A stretch of 64,000 nt of DNA, taken from Gymnopus androsaceus JB14. Its lineage: Eukaryota > Basidiomycota > Agaricomycetes > Agaricales > Omphalotaceae. Numbering within the stretch: position 1 is the first letter of the stretch; every line of letters starts with the position of its first letter. Below, piece after piece: positions 37,101 to 49,039 of the stretch. The notes under the pieces were generated by a model. The model ran no database searches. It was not told where the DNA came from and was given only the letters and a program-made list of their open reading frames with translations. The stretch is from NCBI GenBank assembly GCA_009733575.1, contig ML769460.1, positions 5,501-69,500 of the forward strand, in the 5' to 3' direction. The translations under genes were made by a program, and so were the position numbers.

Positions 37101-39596
37101 AGTTTTGCTCTAAAGCAAGTCTGAGCATCCACACAATCTCTTCATTTTTACCATTGGACTGTATTGCAATACCCCTCTTTTCTTCTGCAATACCCTTGAA
37201 ATTGTCTATAACGGAAGCTCTCTTTAATACTCTCCAGCTTTTCATGGTACTTACATTCTTCGAAATTAATGCTTTCCCGGTTCACGTCGGGCCGTCGGTC
37301 AAAGCGTGCTTTATCACCCCACGTATATAGAGATATACTCGATGGTCGTATCGAATCATGGTTCAGGAGAATGCACAGAAATTCAGTAAGTATTCAAGTA
37401 CGCAAGTCTCCAGAGCCCATCGGCCAGAGGCTCTAAGAAACTAGAATAAGTACAAAGACATTCTATGTTTCTCCGAGATTGGCGGTACAGTAGCAGAGAG
37501 CCGTATGCCAAATGAAATACTAATTAAGAGGGGCCATGACGACAATTGTGTACAAGAATTGTGAGCTAGAACTTTGAATCAGAATGCAACTATACAAGCA
37601 CAACGATCAAGGGATGAATAGCTCTTAATTGAGTCGAGGGCTCGGCCGCCTTGCTCAGCGGCGGGGAAGAAGTACCTGACCCAGAGGGCTTGACCTATGA
37701 CATCCTATGACCTGATCTACACATATAACAACTGTATTATCACGATCACCAATTGGAGTTTAAATATCCAGTTCAACGGAACTGAGGGCCAGGGCATATC
37801 GGGCAGAAGCATGAAATTCATACAATGTACCATGGATATATGATGGATCAGCGGCGCTGGGTCGTTGGAAACGTGGCTTTGTGAATGTGCCTCGGAACCA
37901 AAGAATTTGTTCCAGTCGTTCAATCGTTAATGAAATTAGGGGACGTGTATGACTAGAGCAAATTGAAACGGCTCCGGATCTGACCTCGAATAGATAGTTT
38001 TGCCGCTCTTGCGTGTAATCTATACTGGAAGAAAAATCGGTATGTTACTAATCATCTCGTCCCGAGCCGATTCTCTCCGTGTTCCAAGTCCCACTCTATA
38101 ACATGCACCAAACTTGCACAGCGGCGTAGCTCAGTGCATGGACTTCAGCGAATCGTGAGCCTTGCGCAAGTACACGAATGAGGAACGATCTTTCTGTCGC
38201 GTGGCGCCGTTGAAGATAGACCAAATAAATATATCAACCAATCTAGGTCACCTGTTTGAGTCTCGGGTGCTTGAAAGTCAGTAAACCTTAGACAGTTGAA
38301 TGCCTTGGAAATTGAATGAGAGCAACCGAGCTCCAAGATACGACGACGTCTTGAAATTTACACAGATATACACTGTGAATGGCAAGAGAAAATCAGAAAT
38401 TCTGCTGAAGGGTAGAAGGCGTTGGTTGCAACAGTGTTGCATAGATCATAATTGAGTTGTAATTGAGGAGTTTCTTGACAACGTGGTTGCAACGTGGCTT
38501 TAAACGATGCTTAAGGGTAGGCTGCATTAAATCGCTGATGGGAATTTACTGTCCTTCTTCACCGTCATGTTGCGACCTAGTGCGACCCTATACACATACT
38601 TACTCAGGAAGGATTGGCCTTTCTCTACCGATTTTAGTAGATTTTACTCAATTCGGCGGCGGGCTACACAAAGCATTAAGGGCGGCGGGTCTGTTTCTGT
38701 GGCGCATGCTATATCTTCAAATTTCCTTCTTGGGTTGAACTCTCAGGTTCTCTCCTTCAGACAATCAGATAACAGAGAGTAACCTACCAGTTTCCCCAAT
38801 GAACAGCGACCTCGAACCTCGTGTTTGGCACGAGAATTATTTCTCGTATGTATGTCATGCCTAGGCTGTATCTGAACGGGATTCCTGATGGTCGCGATGA
38901 TTAGAATCAATGTTATTTCCTTGAGCCAGACAATTCGGCTATCTTGGCTGAATCTCTTTGTTTTCCGAAATGGGAGGTTGGATAACGCCCACCCTGTCGG
39001 GCTTGAGTGTGTCCCTTGCAGTGGCATAACTACCTCGTACACGCGTAGTCAGCCAATGCGACATCTCACAAGGCTCGATCCTCCCCGGTGCGCGTTTGTT
39101 GTTTCCGAGGTATCCATTCTGCGCTATCCAATTTTCTTCTCGCCGGGAATATCTCCGAATGAATTTAGCATTGGTTTATTTAAAAGGTCATCAACCAAAA
39201 CGCACTTTAGCACCTCCTCTGCTCACACTTGAACAACTTACATTATCTCTTTGTTCGCTTACGGTCCTTTTAGAGGAATTTTCACTTGCATTCTTTTATT
39301 CACTTCATCAAGCGCTCACTCTCCTTCAATCAGTAGCTCTGCTGTTCGCCGCCAACAACTTTTTGCTTCTTCCTCGCCCATTTCACGTTATCCGATACTA
39401 CTCCATTCATTTTAGTATTGATCCAAACATTTCATATCGCTTTATCAGTGCAAAGTTGTGCGTCATTTTCTTGTATTTAATTCGCTAATATTTTTATTTA
39501 TTATTTTTTCTGCAGACTTCCTAGGTCGCGCTAACGTCTTTGCGAATTCAAACGCGCCTCACAGTCATTCTCCTCGATTCCATTATACCACTGCCA
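37101..39596. other. Long intergenic region, no gene seen
   Basis: About 2.5 kb with no open frame that looks like protein on either strand. A tRNA-like start (ggcgtagctcagtg near 38124) does not continue into a cloverleaf. The last ~350 bases before the next start are pyrimidine-rich (for example 39225-39345), as is common in basidiomycete promoters and 5' leaders. Confidence 0.5.
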
Positions 39597-40664
39597 ATGG
39601 TTTTTCGTCTACCAACACAACTAGAGTCATTCGTTCCTCCCCCCGCTAACCAGGAACCTAATGTTGCAGATGCTGTTCTTACACCATGGAGGGGTCAATT
39701 CCTTGTCAGTGGCACTAGAGCCTCTGACAGAGGCAGCAATGTCCAGATTAGGGTAACTGGAGTGGAGACTGACGGAGATACGTGAGTTGCTTTATTTTTC
39801 AAGGACTGTTGGGCGGAAGCTTAACTGATTTAGTCCCCCCAGTCAAAGTCATCTCTGGCCTAGCCGGTTTGTTTTCTCCATAACAGTTCCGCACGCCCTC
39901 CCTATCCTCGCTCAACTACAGAATTATCTGAGGAATCGATCACGGCCAATCCCACTGACAACGTTTATGCCGGATCGGATAAGAGATATCGACCAAAATG
40001 CTGTCAATCAGACCCAATTTCGCTCTCTTTCACGCCTTCTTTGGGATGGGCAGCTCGTAAGCGATTGAATTGTTCATGCTTTTTTTTTGGGTTTAATAGG
40101 TTCCTGAACTTATAGGTCGCCGTTGTCTCAATTGCACTATCAGGAAGCGGAGGAAGACATGGGATCCTTCTCTTCCCTGCATCCAACACTAGTGCAATAC
40201 TGGTTGGCGCAGTGTTTCTTACTCCAGCGGACGCCTTTCCGGAATTTGTATCTCCGAGCTTCGTAGCCATGTACGGCAGCTCTCTCCCTAGAGGTAGCAC
40301 TACTCCGTCATTCGCTGAGGCTCACACACACGGATATGGGCACCATTTTGACCCCGTGGTGTATCATCCTTCACGCTCTCATATGCACTCTCCTGGTCCG
40401 GGCGGTCAACGACACTCCTCTCACTCCGTCAGCCCCGTTTCTCCATCCGATACCTCTCTACCCTACCGTTATCCATCTCCTGCACCTGTAATGAACATCG
40501 CTTCTCAAAGTCGTACGGTGTATGGCCCTCCTAGCTCCTATGAGGAAACGGAAAGCACCCCGTATCGTTCAGCTAGGTACCAATCCGCCCCATTGGATCC
40601 TGACTCGGCGTACCACTATCCGACTCAACGCGGTGCATCTGGAAGTCACCCACACACTGGATAA
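39597..40664 (+). CDS. Agaricomycete hypothetical protein with Ser/Pro/His-rich tail
   Basis: Four exons with three short introns join in frame from MVFRLPTQLESFVPPPANQE. A folded region reads LTPWRGQFLVSGTRASDRGS, VQIRVTGVETDGDT, SHLWPSRFPHALPILAQLQN, LTTFMPDRIRDIDQNA, FRSLSRLLWDGQLVAVVSIA and ILLFPASNTSAILVGAVFLT. This alternating pattern suggests a small beta-barrel fold and is loosely like SPOC/PTOV domains, but I cannot confirm it. The C-terminal ~130 residues are disordered and rich in Ser, Pro, His and Tyr (HMHSPGPGGQRHSSHSVSPV), ending SGSHPHTG. The function is unknown. A nuclear regulatory role would fit the tail but is a guess. Confidence 0.65.
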
Positions 40665-41327
40665 GGGCAATAACATGACATGCTGCCCACGGTGACCTTC
40701 TTTCCTTCCTTAGGGATCTTAATGACCCCGATGTTTCAAAGTTTGTTGAATGATCACATTCCTTCTTTTCCCCTGGACATCACTATACCTTCGATTTTCT
40801 TATGTCCAAGTTTTTATCATTAAATACCCGTTTCATGTTCGAGTTTTATGCCAGCCCCCAGCTGTATCATTACGCTTTACATTCCGATTTTTCTTCACCG
40901 TCGACAGAGTCTGTGTATACCCTCTGATTCTGATTCTGATCCGGATCGATACCCCCCACTGTATATAATTTGAATTTTTGTATCATTAAATCCCCATTCG
41001 ATGTTCAGGTTTGATTCGTTGTGTATATTAATTACTTCGTTTAACAGTACATAGTAGTACTAATAGATACCCGGTTATGTGGAGTACTACACGCAAACAA
41101 CTTACTCTATAATTTGGTATTGGTGCTCACTATCGGAGTGTCAAATGTAAGTAACACGCGATAACAAGGTTTCTTGTATAACCACAACCTCTTGGAAGGG
41201 CCCTAATACTTAATTTGGTCCATTTGGGAAGTGTGATAAGCTATAAGTTCGGTCCATTGCATTTTATTACTGTACGTGTAGTATAGTATGTATAGCTTCA
41301 AGGATCAAGAAATATCAACTACTCTAT
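40665..41327. other. Convergent intergenic region
   Basis: This holds the 3' ends of two converging genes. A short diverged direct repeat, tatcattaaat.ccc..ttc.atgttc, appears near 40815 and at 40981. Nothing else was recognised. Confidence 0.4.
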
Positions 41328-42198
41328 TTAAGCAGCAGCTGGCTGATTAAGCCCTATTTCGTCGGACTTCGCGTTGGTCCCAGATCTGGAGCGCTTCTCT
41401 TGGGAGAACTGCCTTGGCACCAAAGCCAAGCCGACGACGTAAAGGACCCAGAAAACCTGTCAAATCATTCGCAAGTTTAGACGAGGTGCAACACATGGAG
41501 GGAGAGTAATAGCAGACGTACCACAATCAAAGCAATCCACGCACTCTTGGCCGACATTGGTATCGAATGCACGCCGCCTGTGGCAAAAATCCACTCGATG
41601 TACAATCCATAATGAACCTTTCATGGTCCCCATGTAAGCCAGAGCCCAAAAACATAAACGAGAAAACCTCCGAACCTGTGACGCCGCCAAAGCCAATATA
41701 ACCAACCCCAACAAGACATGAAAGTAATTCTGCGGAGGTCTAGTCCCAGGCCCAAATGGACTACGCAACTTCACAAAGTGGGTGAAGAGACCGATGACGA
41801 GCTGGATCACATATAGTATAAGTAAAGCCAATCCCATCTTCTCATGTGGGTCCTGGAAATTTCCTAATTCGAGTAGTTTGGTTGTTTGATAACCATAGTA
41901 CCAACCAGCGAATATCACTGGACCGGAAAGGAATAGTTGTATGACTAAATGCGCTGGGAACCATCTGACAGTAAGTTCATAGATCGAGGGTTGAGAAGAG
42001 GGAGGTGGAAATGAAATAAAGGTAAGCGAACGCCGAATTATTCGCGGGAGAGAACAGCACTTACATTGGGGTAAATGTCCTCGTGTATCGTGCGATGAGG
42101 ACCCCAACTGGAAGTAGAATCAAGAACCCAACTGTACTCAGGATTGCATGGTTTTTAATCATGATTTCCAGCGGACTGAGTGGAGAGTTCGTTGCCAT
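41328..42198 (-). CDS. Cytochrome b561-domain membrane protein
   Basis: The start is at 42198 (MATNSPLSPLEIMIKNHAIL) and the stop at 41328-41330. Four exons join as ...RYTRTFTPM|RWFPAHLVIQ..., ALAASQ|VHYGLYIEWIF, and SAKSAWIALIV|VFWVLYVVGL. Hydrophobic helices and conserved histidines (KNHAIL, FPAHLV, DPHEKMG, LFTHFVK, NYFHVLLGL) match the b561 core, in which paired His residues hold two hemes for transmembrane electron transfer. The tail is ALVPRQFSQEKRSRSG...LNQPAAA. There is no DOMON domain in front, so this is a b561-only type of about 210-220 residues. The partner is unknown; such proteins move electrons across secretory or plasma membranes, often linked to ascorbate, iron reduction or secreted redox enzymes. 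Confidence 0.85.
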
Positions 42199-42689
42199 TA
42201 TTGCAATGTGTGTGCGTTAACTGACAGCGGAGACGTCAGGACGATTACTCGTACTCTGGTGGAGGGAGTGAGATGGACGGACGAATGTGAGAGGCAAAGG
42301 TAAATGAAACGCTCCCCTTCATATACATTATGTGGCGTGAACACACAGCTCAAGTCTATTGCCCAGCTGTCAGTTTTGAGTCTATTCCTGGGTATCATGT
42401 CCGAGTCTTTGAACCAATCTTGAGAGCTGTATTACTCGAAGAGGAAACCTTTTATTGTACGACTGCTGCGCTTGTGGAGATTAGACGTTCGATCTTGGGA
42501 TATCCGGGGACATGTAGTCATCCAAATTTCCATAGGGAGCAGTACCTTCCCATGAAGGAGGGAAAGTGAGTCCCGTTTGAGAGGGGTTGACGTCAGGATA
42601 ATATGATGATCAAAGGTCTCGAGTCGGCATTGCATAACATAGCCTGGCTGTGGAAGTTACCCGTCTTTCAAAACTTCCAACTTAGATTC

Positions 42690-44660
42690 AATCCGACATA
42701 CACTGATATACCGAAACAGTATTCAAGCTCCTCTTCGACGGAAGTAACCGATCCCAAAAAGTAGAGGTAGGTAGGTTATCATGATCAACATATATAATCT
42801 GGGCATGACCGTGATTCACTTCTGGAGTACGCGGTATACTGGCAGACTCTACCTGTGACATTGATAAGTACCAGCTAAAATCGAATAAGATGCTATAATA
42901 AAAACCAGGAATGAAGTTAAAACTCTGGCATACAACTTGAAGGTTAAGCGCTCGCACCCGTACGCAGAAACAAGTTTATGAAATCACCAATACCTGCAAT
43001 TACTTACAGGCTTACAGTCTCTGATTTTTATTCCACGGTGGAGCGGCAGCGGCAGTAGCAGAAGGATTGAGAAGCGGGATAGACCACAGGAAGTATCTGA
43101 TAGTTCCGATAAATGTTTCCGCAGCAGGTAGAGGGCGGGAAAGGCTGTCCGACTCGAATTTTCCAAATCTGAGAGGTCTGTGAAGCGTCTGCACTAGCAA
43201 TGCATAGTACTACACACAAAAAAATGTCGGCGAGAATGTACCTAGGACGATTGAGAACGAGAGAGGCTTACGAATGAATGCTATGAACAGTTTCACATGC
43301 AAGGGTTCCAGCAACGAGAAATCCACTGTCCGATGATGGAAGCGCTGTCAATTATTTAGCACGAGTGAAAATAAATAAATTGAAAAGATAGCACTCCACT
43401 GCAAGCTTGAAAATTCGGATGCTGCGTCCACGTACATAAAACATCCTATCTTCGCAAGCCAAGAGAAAAAAACCCTACTCATGATCGCGTCCCCGGGTCT
43501 GGTGATCGCTGTAGGCCTCTCACCTTTGTCATTTGCGCATTAAACGAGAGTAAGTAGATAGGTCCCTTTTCATGCACTGAGTATGAATGATAGCATCCAC
43601 CCAAGACGTAATCGACACTTCCAACCAAGTCGAGATAAAGGTAGTAAAAGGTACTAGTCGCCCAAGACGTTTGAGGAATCGATAACCTGTGAGCCTGAAG
43701 AAACGCAGCGGCAATAATAGAATGGATGCAAAACTGAGTCAGATTAACAAATTGGGAAGCGGATCCCCAGTCCGGCAACTTGGAATGAACCAATAAAAAC
43801 CTGAATACTATCCACGCCAGAAGAATAGAGGTTTGAGGAGGAGGAGCCCAGTCTTCTGAGGAAGAAGCGGGTCTGGACTATAAGGGTCAACGATAATATT
43901 AACGCCGTCGTCAAACCTAAAGAAAGAGGAAGATAGTAAGTATGTAGCAACATCTTAGATTGTTAAAGTTACATTTTGGACGGAGCTTCGTATGAGGGGA
44001 AAGCCATCGGCACCACAAATGCAAGAAGTCACGAACATGGGTTAAAATTCAAAAATCACAGCTGGTCTCGGAAAGAGAAAAACACCATACACCGTACGAC
44101 AGTCGCAAGCAACGCCAAGCACTGGCCATGAACGAGCATAACTAACGAATTTTTGGACTTACGAAGCTCCGGGGCGGAGAGATAAAGAAGTAATGAGCTT
44201 GGGACCGCGCCGGGAGTTCGGTCGAGGGAATATTGATATAGGTCCTCGATATCGACGAAAAAGAAATGAACGAAGCAAGACCCGAATGCATTGGGAATGA
44301 ACAAAAAAGAATTTTTAAACTGTTGCACATTGGCCTTAGAGAGGTCAACGAGGATCGAGCGTAACAGTCATTTCCGCCATAAGGGGCACACTGTAATGGA
44401 AGGATGTGCGCGTACCCACTGGAAGAAGTGACCGAGCACAGGAAGCCAACCAAAAGATCGACTGTCCCAGGCGCTATAGAAAACGGACATTGACATTAAG
44501 GAGGAGATTAGCAGACAAGCGAACAAGGAAGCGAACAAAAACAATAGAGAACACGGGTAGTTCCTAGTAACCGTGAGGCTTGAGCCAATGAATGTAGCAA
44601 GTGAGAGAAAACGAATTTGAACGCGAATCAATGGTAACACTGAGCGGTACTAGCCCGTGT
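42690..44660 (-). pseudogene. Decayed membrane-protein gene (DUF6534-like?)
   Basis: Minus-strand open pieces are hydrophobic and separated by splice-like signals: SLLFLFASLFACLLISSLMS near 44540, FLFIPNAFGSCFVHFFFVDI near 44270, LTTALILSLTLIVQTRFFLR near 43890, and VHSKLPDWGSASQFVNLTQF near 43780. A tail with SQVESASIPRTPEVNHGHAQ lies near 42830. The order (helices, short loop, Ser/Pro tail) resembles the six- to seven-helix DUF6534 proteins that are abundant in Agaricomycetes. No single set of exons gives a clean frame, so it is either a degraded copy or a gene whose introns I cannot resolve. The assignment is tentative. Confidence 0.3.
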
Positions 44661-45281
44661 AAGACAGATCTGGGTAGATCATCGAGCCATCTCCGCCACA
44701 GTACGAAGGACGTACATACACGTGCAAGTGCCCACTGGATGAAGCTAGCCAAACTTCAAAAGATTGGCCAATCCAAAATGACCTTCCTTCGTTCCCGCAG
44801 TGGCCAGACCTTGGTTTGATACATCGATAGCAAAGACAACGAGGATTCTGGGAGAGGTTTTCCGTAATCACTACGTCTTGAGAAACTTTTTGGACGAACA
44901 GATTGAAATATAGAATTATATTGGGTATAATCTATTTTGAGCTTATGACCTCAACATAGCGTGCGGAGTAAAGTTTTAGACTCTGGAGCGACCCAGTCAT
45001 TGCATGATAAATTACATACATGGCCGATGTGCCTGTCTAGTACGATGTACGATGTGCGATGTGAGTGAGACGCTCAGCCGGAGGTCCCTCTACGATAGTG
45101 AATCGAGGTTATAAATTAACACTGTGGAGAGATTGTTAGGCTGAGTTTATTATAACGAGGGAAAGAACGCACTAGCTTGCTGCTGCTCAAAGTCTAGAGT
45201 TTACGAGCACTTTTCTGCCGTATAAACCGTGCATCCTGACATAGCTTCATTAGCCCCTAGCTTTACAATTAATAGCTGCTG

Positions 45282-45812
45282 CTACGCACCCCGATTTTGA
45301 AGATATTTGTCCATGGCATTAAACGCATACCGCCTAATCTCCCTCTCCAACAGCCAAACATCATCGCACTGAACCACGCCGCAATCATGCAGCATTCCAA
45401 TAGCATCTAAAAACCACGATCTCGAACTAAAATCCATCGGTAACGAATCCGGAGCTGGAATCGCAACGACAGCAAACATTGGACTCAACCCATTCTCGCT
45501 AACAATCTCTTCATAATGACCCAGATCAGCAACTGACGCTAGTCGGACGAGGGCAACAGCTTCTGGAGACGCAACGATATCTCCAGTGTCGACTTCGAAT
45601 TTCCAGTATGTAGAATTACTGGGGGTGGTAATAATTTTGACGTAGAATAAAGTTCCTTCTCTTCCGGATGAATCTGGGACGAAAAAAGACCATTCCCACG
45701 CTCCCAACTCTCCGCGATAAGAGAGCAGCGCATACAACCAGCCTGGAAGAAGAGAATTGTTGCTGCTGGATCCGGATAAGTCTTCACTGTCGTCGTTGCC
45801 ATTATTTGACAT
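45282..45812 (-). CDS. Small hypothetical protein (DUF6914-like)
   Basis: An uninterrupted frame of 176 codons from MSNNGNDDSEDLSGSSSNN to YLQNRGA, stop. The N-terminus is Ser/Asn/Asp-rich and probably disordered. After it, LPGWLYALLSYRGELGAWEW, FYVKIITTPSNSTYWKFEVD and the C-terminal SRSWFLDAIGMLHDCGVV with WLLEREIRRYAFNAMDKYL resemble fungal DUF6914 proteins (pattern W..FV...YHV..., then W...AL..L...G.....D...LEREI). The function of that family is not known. It is transcribed away from the HSP20 array. Confidence 0.6.
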   Translation of the reverse strand: MSNNGNDDSEDLSGSSSNNSLLPGWLYALLSYRGELGAWEWSFFVPDSSGREGTLFYVKIITTPSNSTYWKFEVDTGDIVASPEAVALVRLASVADLGHYEEIVSENGLSPMFAVVAIPAPDSLPMDFSSRSWFLDAIGMLHDCGVVQCDDVWLLEREIRRYAFNAMDKYLQNRGA

Positions 45813-46573
45813 TGCACGGAGGAAGGAACGAAGGAGATAGCAGATGAATCTTAAATAGCCTCCGGCTACATATCCGCTAGACTCAGTCCCACTCGCCTCA
45901 GTGACTCACGCGAACGTTTGATGATGGTCGATCAAAGTGCCGCGACGCGCGACTGTAATAATCCGCGTTTAGACGTTACCTAAGCGCCGTCCTGCAACTC
46001 CACTACATATCCGCACCGTACTATCGCACAGGACTCGGAGCTTGCTTGAAGACTCGGAGGAGCTACTTTTTACGTATTTTTCTCGTTATCCTCCAAGCAG
46101 ACCAAATCATCATAAGATCCTCTGCTTCTTCGTATACCTGCCTGGTCCTGTATCTCGTCTCTTCATCTTTCCGTCTTGAAATACTGAGAAGGTTCATCCT
46201 AGAGAAAGAGCCAGTCAGACTAAAAACCCTACCTTGCGAATGCAATGCAACGTCACGGTTTAGATCCATTCCATAATAGCTTCTGATCTGGATGGAGACG
46301 GGACGAGGTCAAGGACTAGGTCAAGGTCACCAAGGTCCAGAAGGAGAGGCGGAGGCGGTAGAGGCACGGACATACCGTCGTTTGGTTTAACTTTAACTTT
46401 CTTCTAAAGGGTAGCAACCCAGTCCAAACATTTCCGCAGATTATCTTATCTTATCTTTACGGCAATCTCGCTCTGCATGAGATCCTTCGCTTTGACCGGA
46501 TTCCGGTTTTCCTCCGAGTCTTATCCTACATTCCAAAATTTTATTTGATACAATACTACACTGGTCAAGCTAT

Positions 46574-47146
46574 TCATCCAATAGTAATCTTCTTCGGTGT
46601 AGCTTCGGTCCCAGATTTAGGGAAAGTGACCGTCAAGACTCCATTTTCCATCGAAGCTTTAATATCCTCTTCCTATACAACGCAGTCAGAAAAAAATCAT
46701 CAGCCACTCAAACGAACAAAGAGACCTACCTTGATTCCCTGAGGCAACTTCAAAGTCCTCGAAACCTTTCCGAATCCTCTCTCGCGGATGAGATATCCCT
46801 CCTGTTCATGCTCAGAAGAGATCTTGCTTTCGCCGGAGATGGTCAATTGGCCATTTTGCAAGTCGATCTGCACGTCCTCTTTTTTGAGGCCGGGGAGCTC
46901 AAACGTTGCAGTGACTGTATTCTTGGACTGGTCTTCGTGGAGATCCATTCTGTATCCATTTGTCAGTGAGGCTCAAAGTTATGAGAGGAACTTGAAATGA
47001 GCGTACCTCGGCTTCATAGCCTGCGTAACAGCGTTTAGGCCAGTACCCTGGCGTCTGTTTTGCTGCCCTGGAGATGAAGCTGAAGCCTCGTCGAAGAAGC
47101 GGTCAAAGTGGTAGAAGGGCTCGTAATAGTAGAGACTCGTAGACAT
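46574..47146 (-). CDS. HSP20 small heat-shock protein, copy 1 (intact)
   Basis: Three exons (47146-47007, 46949-46730, 46672-46574) give 152 residues. A variable N-terminus (MSTSLYYYEPFYHFDRFFDE) is followed by the alpha-crystallin domain (MDLHEDQSKNTVTATFELPG, KEDVQIDLQNGQLTISGE, YLIRERGFGKVSRTLKLPQG, ASMENGVLTVTFPKSG) and a C-terminal I-x-I anchor (KKITIG). The family forms ATP-independent oligomeric chaperones in the cytosol that bind unfolding proteins under heat stress. All splice sites are canonical and the frame is clean. Heat-shock elements lie 80-195 bases upstream. It is the only one of four copies without a frame change. Confidence 0.93.
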
Positions 47147-47224
47147 GATAGTGAATATAGGTTTTTTGACGACCTTGGAAGCTTTGAGGACTGACCGTTT
47201 TTATACCTTTTAGATGCTTACTAG

Positions 47225-47340
47225 AATGTTCTACATAATTCGTCGCAGTTGCGTTCATATATTCTAGATCTATGGCTTCGCAAGGAAACATGACGCAGTC
47301 TTGAAGTATGTCGAAACTTCTAGAACATTGGCGAAATTTC
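47225..47340 (-). promoter_or_regulatory. Heat-shock elements of HSP20 copy 1
   Basis: HSF sites are present as GAAtgTTC at 47225-47232, a three-part GAAacTTCtaGAA at 47313-47325 and GAAatTTC at 47333-47340. They sit 80-195 bases upstream of the start codon, a normal distance for heat-shock factor binding. Confidence 0.8.
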
Positions 47341-47832
47341 TCGTACATAGTTCTCTTGGTTTGATTCCTTTCTTTTGGGTAAGGCGTAGGCTTTCTACTT
47401 GTGAAATAACTATTAGTAGTAGTCATACAAAGTCTCATCGTTCATTTGCTTAAAGGACACGGGTTTAAAATATGGTTGGACAAACAGGCGTCGAAGAAAT
47501 TTCCTTGTTTCAACTCTTCCCGTAATTCATTGTTGGCGGACCAGGAGGTGCGTATGACTGAGTACCGAACTTGCAGTTTCAAGGGCATTTGAGGATTTAG
47601 CACTACGAGCAACTTGAACCTCCGAATCGGCACTGCGGCCCGAGGATCACTGTTGCTTTTCAGTACGCGGATCTCTTTTTTCGTTTCGTTTTCTCCATTC
47701 ATGAAGCATTATCTGCTCATCGGAATCCTTACTGAATCCTGTGGACACTTAATTCCGAGTCTTCAAATCCTATGTACATTCCAAAAATTTTACTTGATAC
47801 AATATTATACTACACTTCAATTGTTACGCTAT

Positions 47833-48392
47833 TCATCCAATAGTGATCTTTTTCGCTGGAGCCTCAGCTCCAGATTTAGGGAAAGTGACCATCAAGACCC
47901 CATTTTCCATTGAAGCTTTAATATCATCTTCCTATACAACGCAGTCAGAAAAATTATCAACCACTTGAACGAACAAAGAAACATACCTTGACTCCGTGAG
48001 CCAACTTTAAAGTCCTCGAGACCTTTCCGAATCCTCTCTCGCGGACGAGGTAGCCCTCCTGTTGATGCTCAGAAGATATCTTGCTTTCACCGGAGATGGT
48101 CAACTGGCCGCTGTGAAAGTCGATCTGCACATCCTCTTTTTTGAGCCCTGGCATTTCGAACGTCGCGGTGACTGTGTTCTTTGTCTGGTCTTCGTGGAGA
48201 TCCATCCTGTGCCCACATGTCAGTGAGATGAGTCGTGCGGATGGGAGGAAACGAACGTACCTTGGCTTCATAGTCTGAGTAACAGCGTTAGGGGACACCG
48301 CACTTGTGTTTGTTGTGTGAAGATGAAGCTAAAGCCTCCTCGAAGAAGCGTTCAAAGTGGTGGAAGGGCTCGTAACTGTAGATACTAGACAT
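47833..48392 (-). pseudogene. HSP20 copy 2, frameshifted in exon 1
   Basis: Same three-exon layout as copy 1. It starts at 48392 with MSSIYSYEPFHHFERFFEEA. In the linker after LASSSHNKHKCG the frame meets a stop (TAA near 48290), while the conserved continuation SPNAVTQTMKPR lies one base over. Exon 2 (MDLHEDQTKNTVTATFEMPG, VQIDFHSGQLTISGESK) and exon 3 (ASMENGVLMVTFPKSGAEAP, KKITIG) are open. It is the most diverged copy at protein level, and its heat-shock elements are also damaged. It is probably inactive. Confidence 0.85.
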
Positions 48393-48477
48393 GGTGGTGA
48401 ATGTGGGTTTGTTTGATACCTTGGAGGCTTGAAGGACCTGACTTTTATACCGTTTAGAGGCTTGCTAGAATGCTCTA

Positions 48478-48563
48478 CATCGCGCATTTCGTGAATCGTC
48501 ACAGTTGCGCTCATACATTCTATGTCTTCGCTGGAAATACCTTCAAGTATGAAAGCTCTAGAG
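48478..48563 (-). promoter_or_regulatory. Degenerate heat-shock elements of HSP20 copy 2
   Basis: At the positions where the other copies have GAAtgTTC and GAA..TTCtaGAA, this copy has GAAtgCTC (48478-48485) and GAAagCTCtaGAG (48551-48563). Key T and A bases are changed to C and G, which should weaken HSF binding. Confidence 0.6.
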
Positions 48564-49039
48564 CATTCCTATACAGCGCATCCATATAGATCGCTCAGTA
48601 CAAGCGATGCTCTAGGGAAGACTAGAGCATTCCTAGGGAGATTAGAGCATCTAGTGCAACTATCGTTCCTTAGTTTGATTCTTTTCTTTCAGGGAAAGCC
48701 TAGGCTGCTTACTTGTACAATGACTAGAGGGCACGGGTCGGACAAACAGGCCCTAGGTGTCGAAGAAATTTTGCGCCAAGTTGTTGGCTCTTCCCGCAAT
48801 TCCTTGTTGGTGGTCCAGCTTGAGAGAGACTGGGCAGTGTGTATGACTGAGTATCGAACCTTCATTAGCACTACTACGAGCAACTTGACTTGGAATCGGC
48901 ACTGCGGCCGAGAATAACCTTTTGACCACAACCAGCACGTCATTCACAAAGCATTATCTTCATCTGAATCCTTGCTGAATCCTTGTCGGACACCAAGCTC
49001 AAGTCTGATGGAATTTACCGTTCAAACGTCTCCGAGTCT

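Noticed and set aside
38124..38170. tRNA-like start 'ggcgtagctcagtg'
   Set aside because: No matching anticodon arm, T-arm (GTTCGA) or acceptor pairing follows.
46700..47000. Plus-strand frames across the HSP20 copies
   Set aside because: They are antisense shadows; the minus strand carries the alpha-crystallin motifs, splice sites and start/stop codons.
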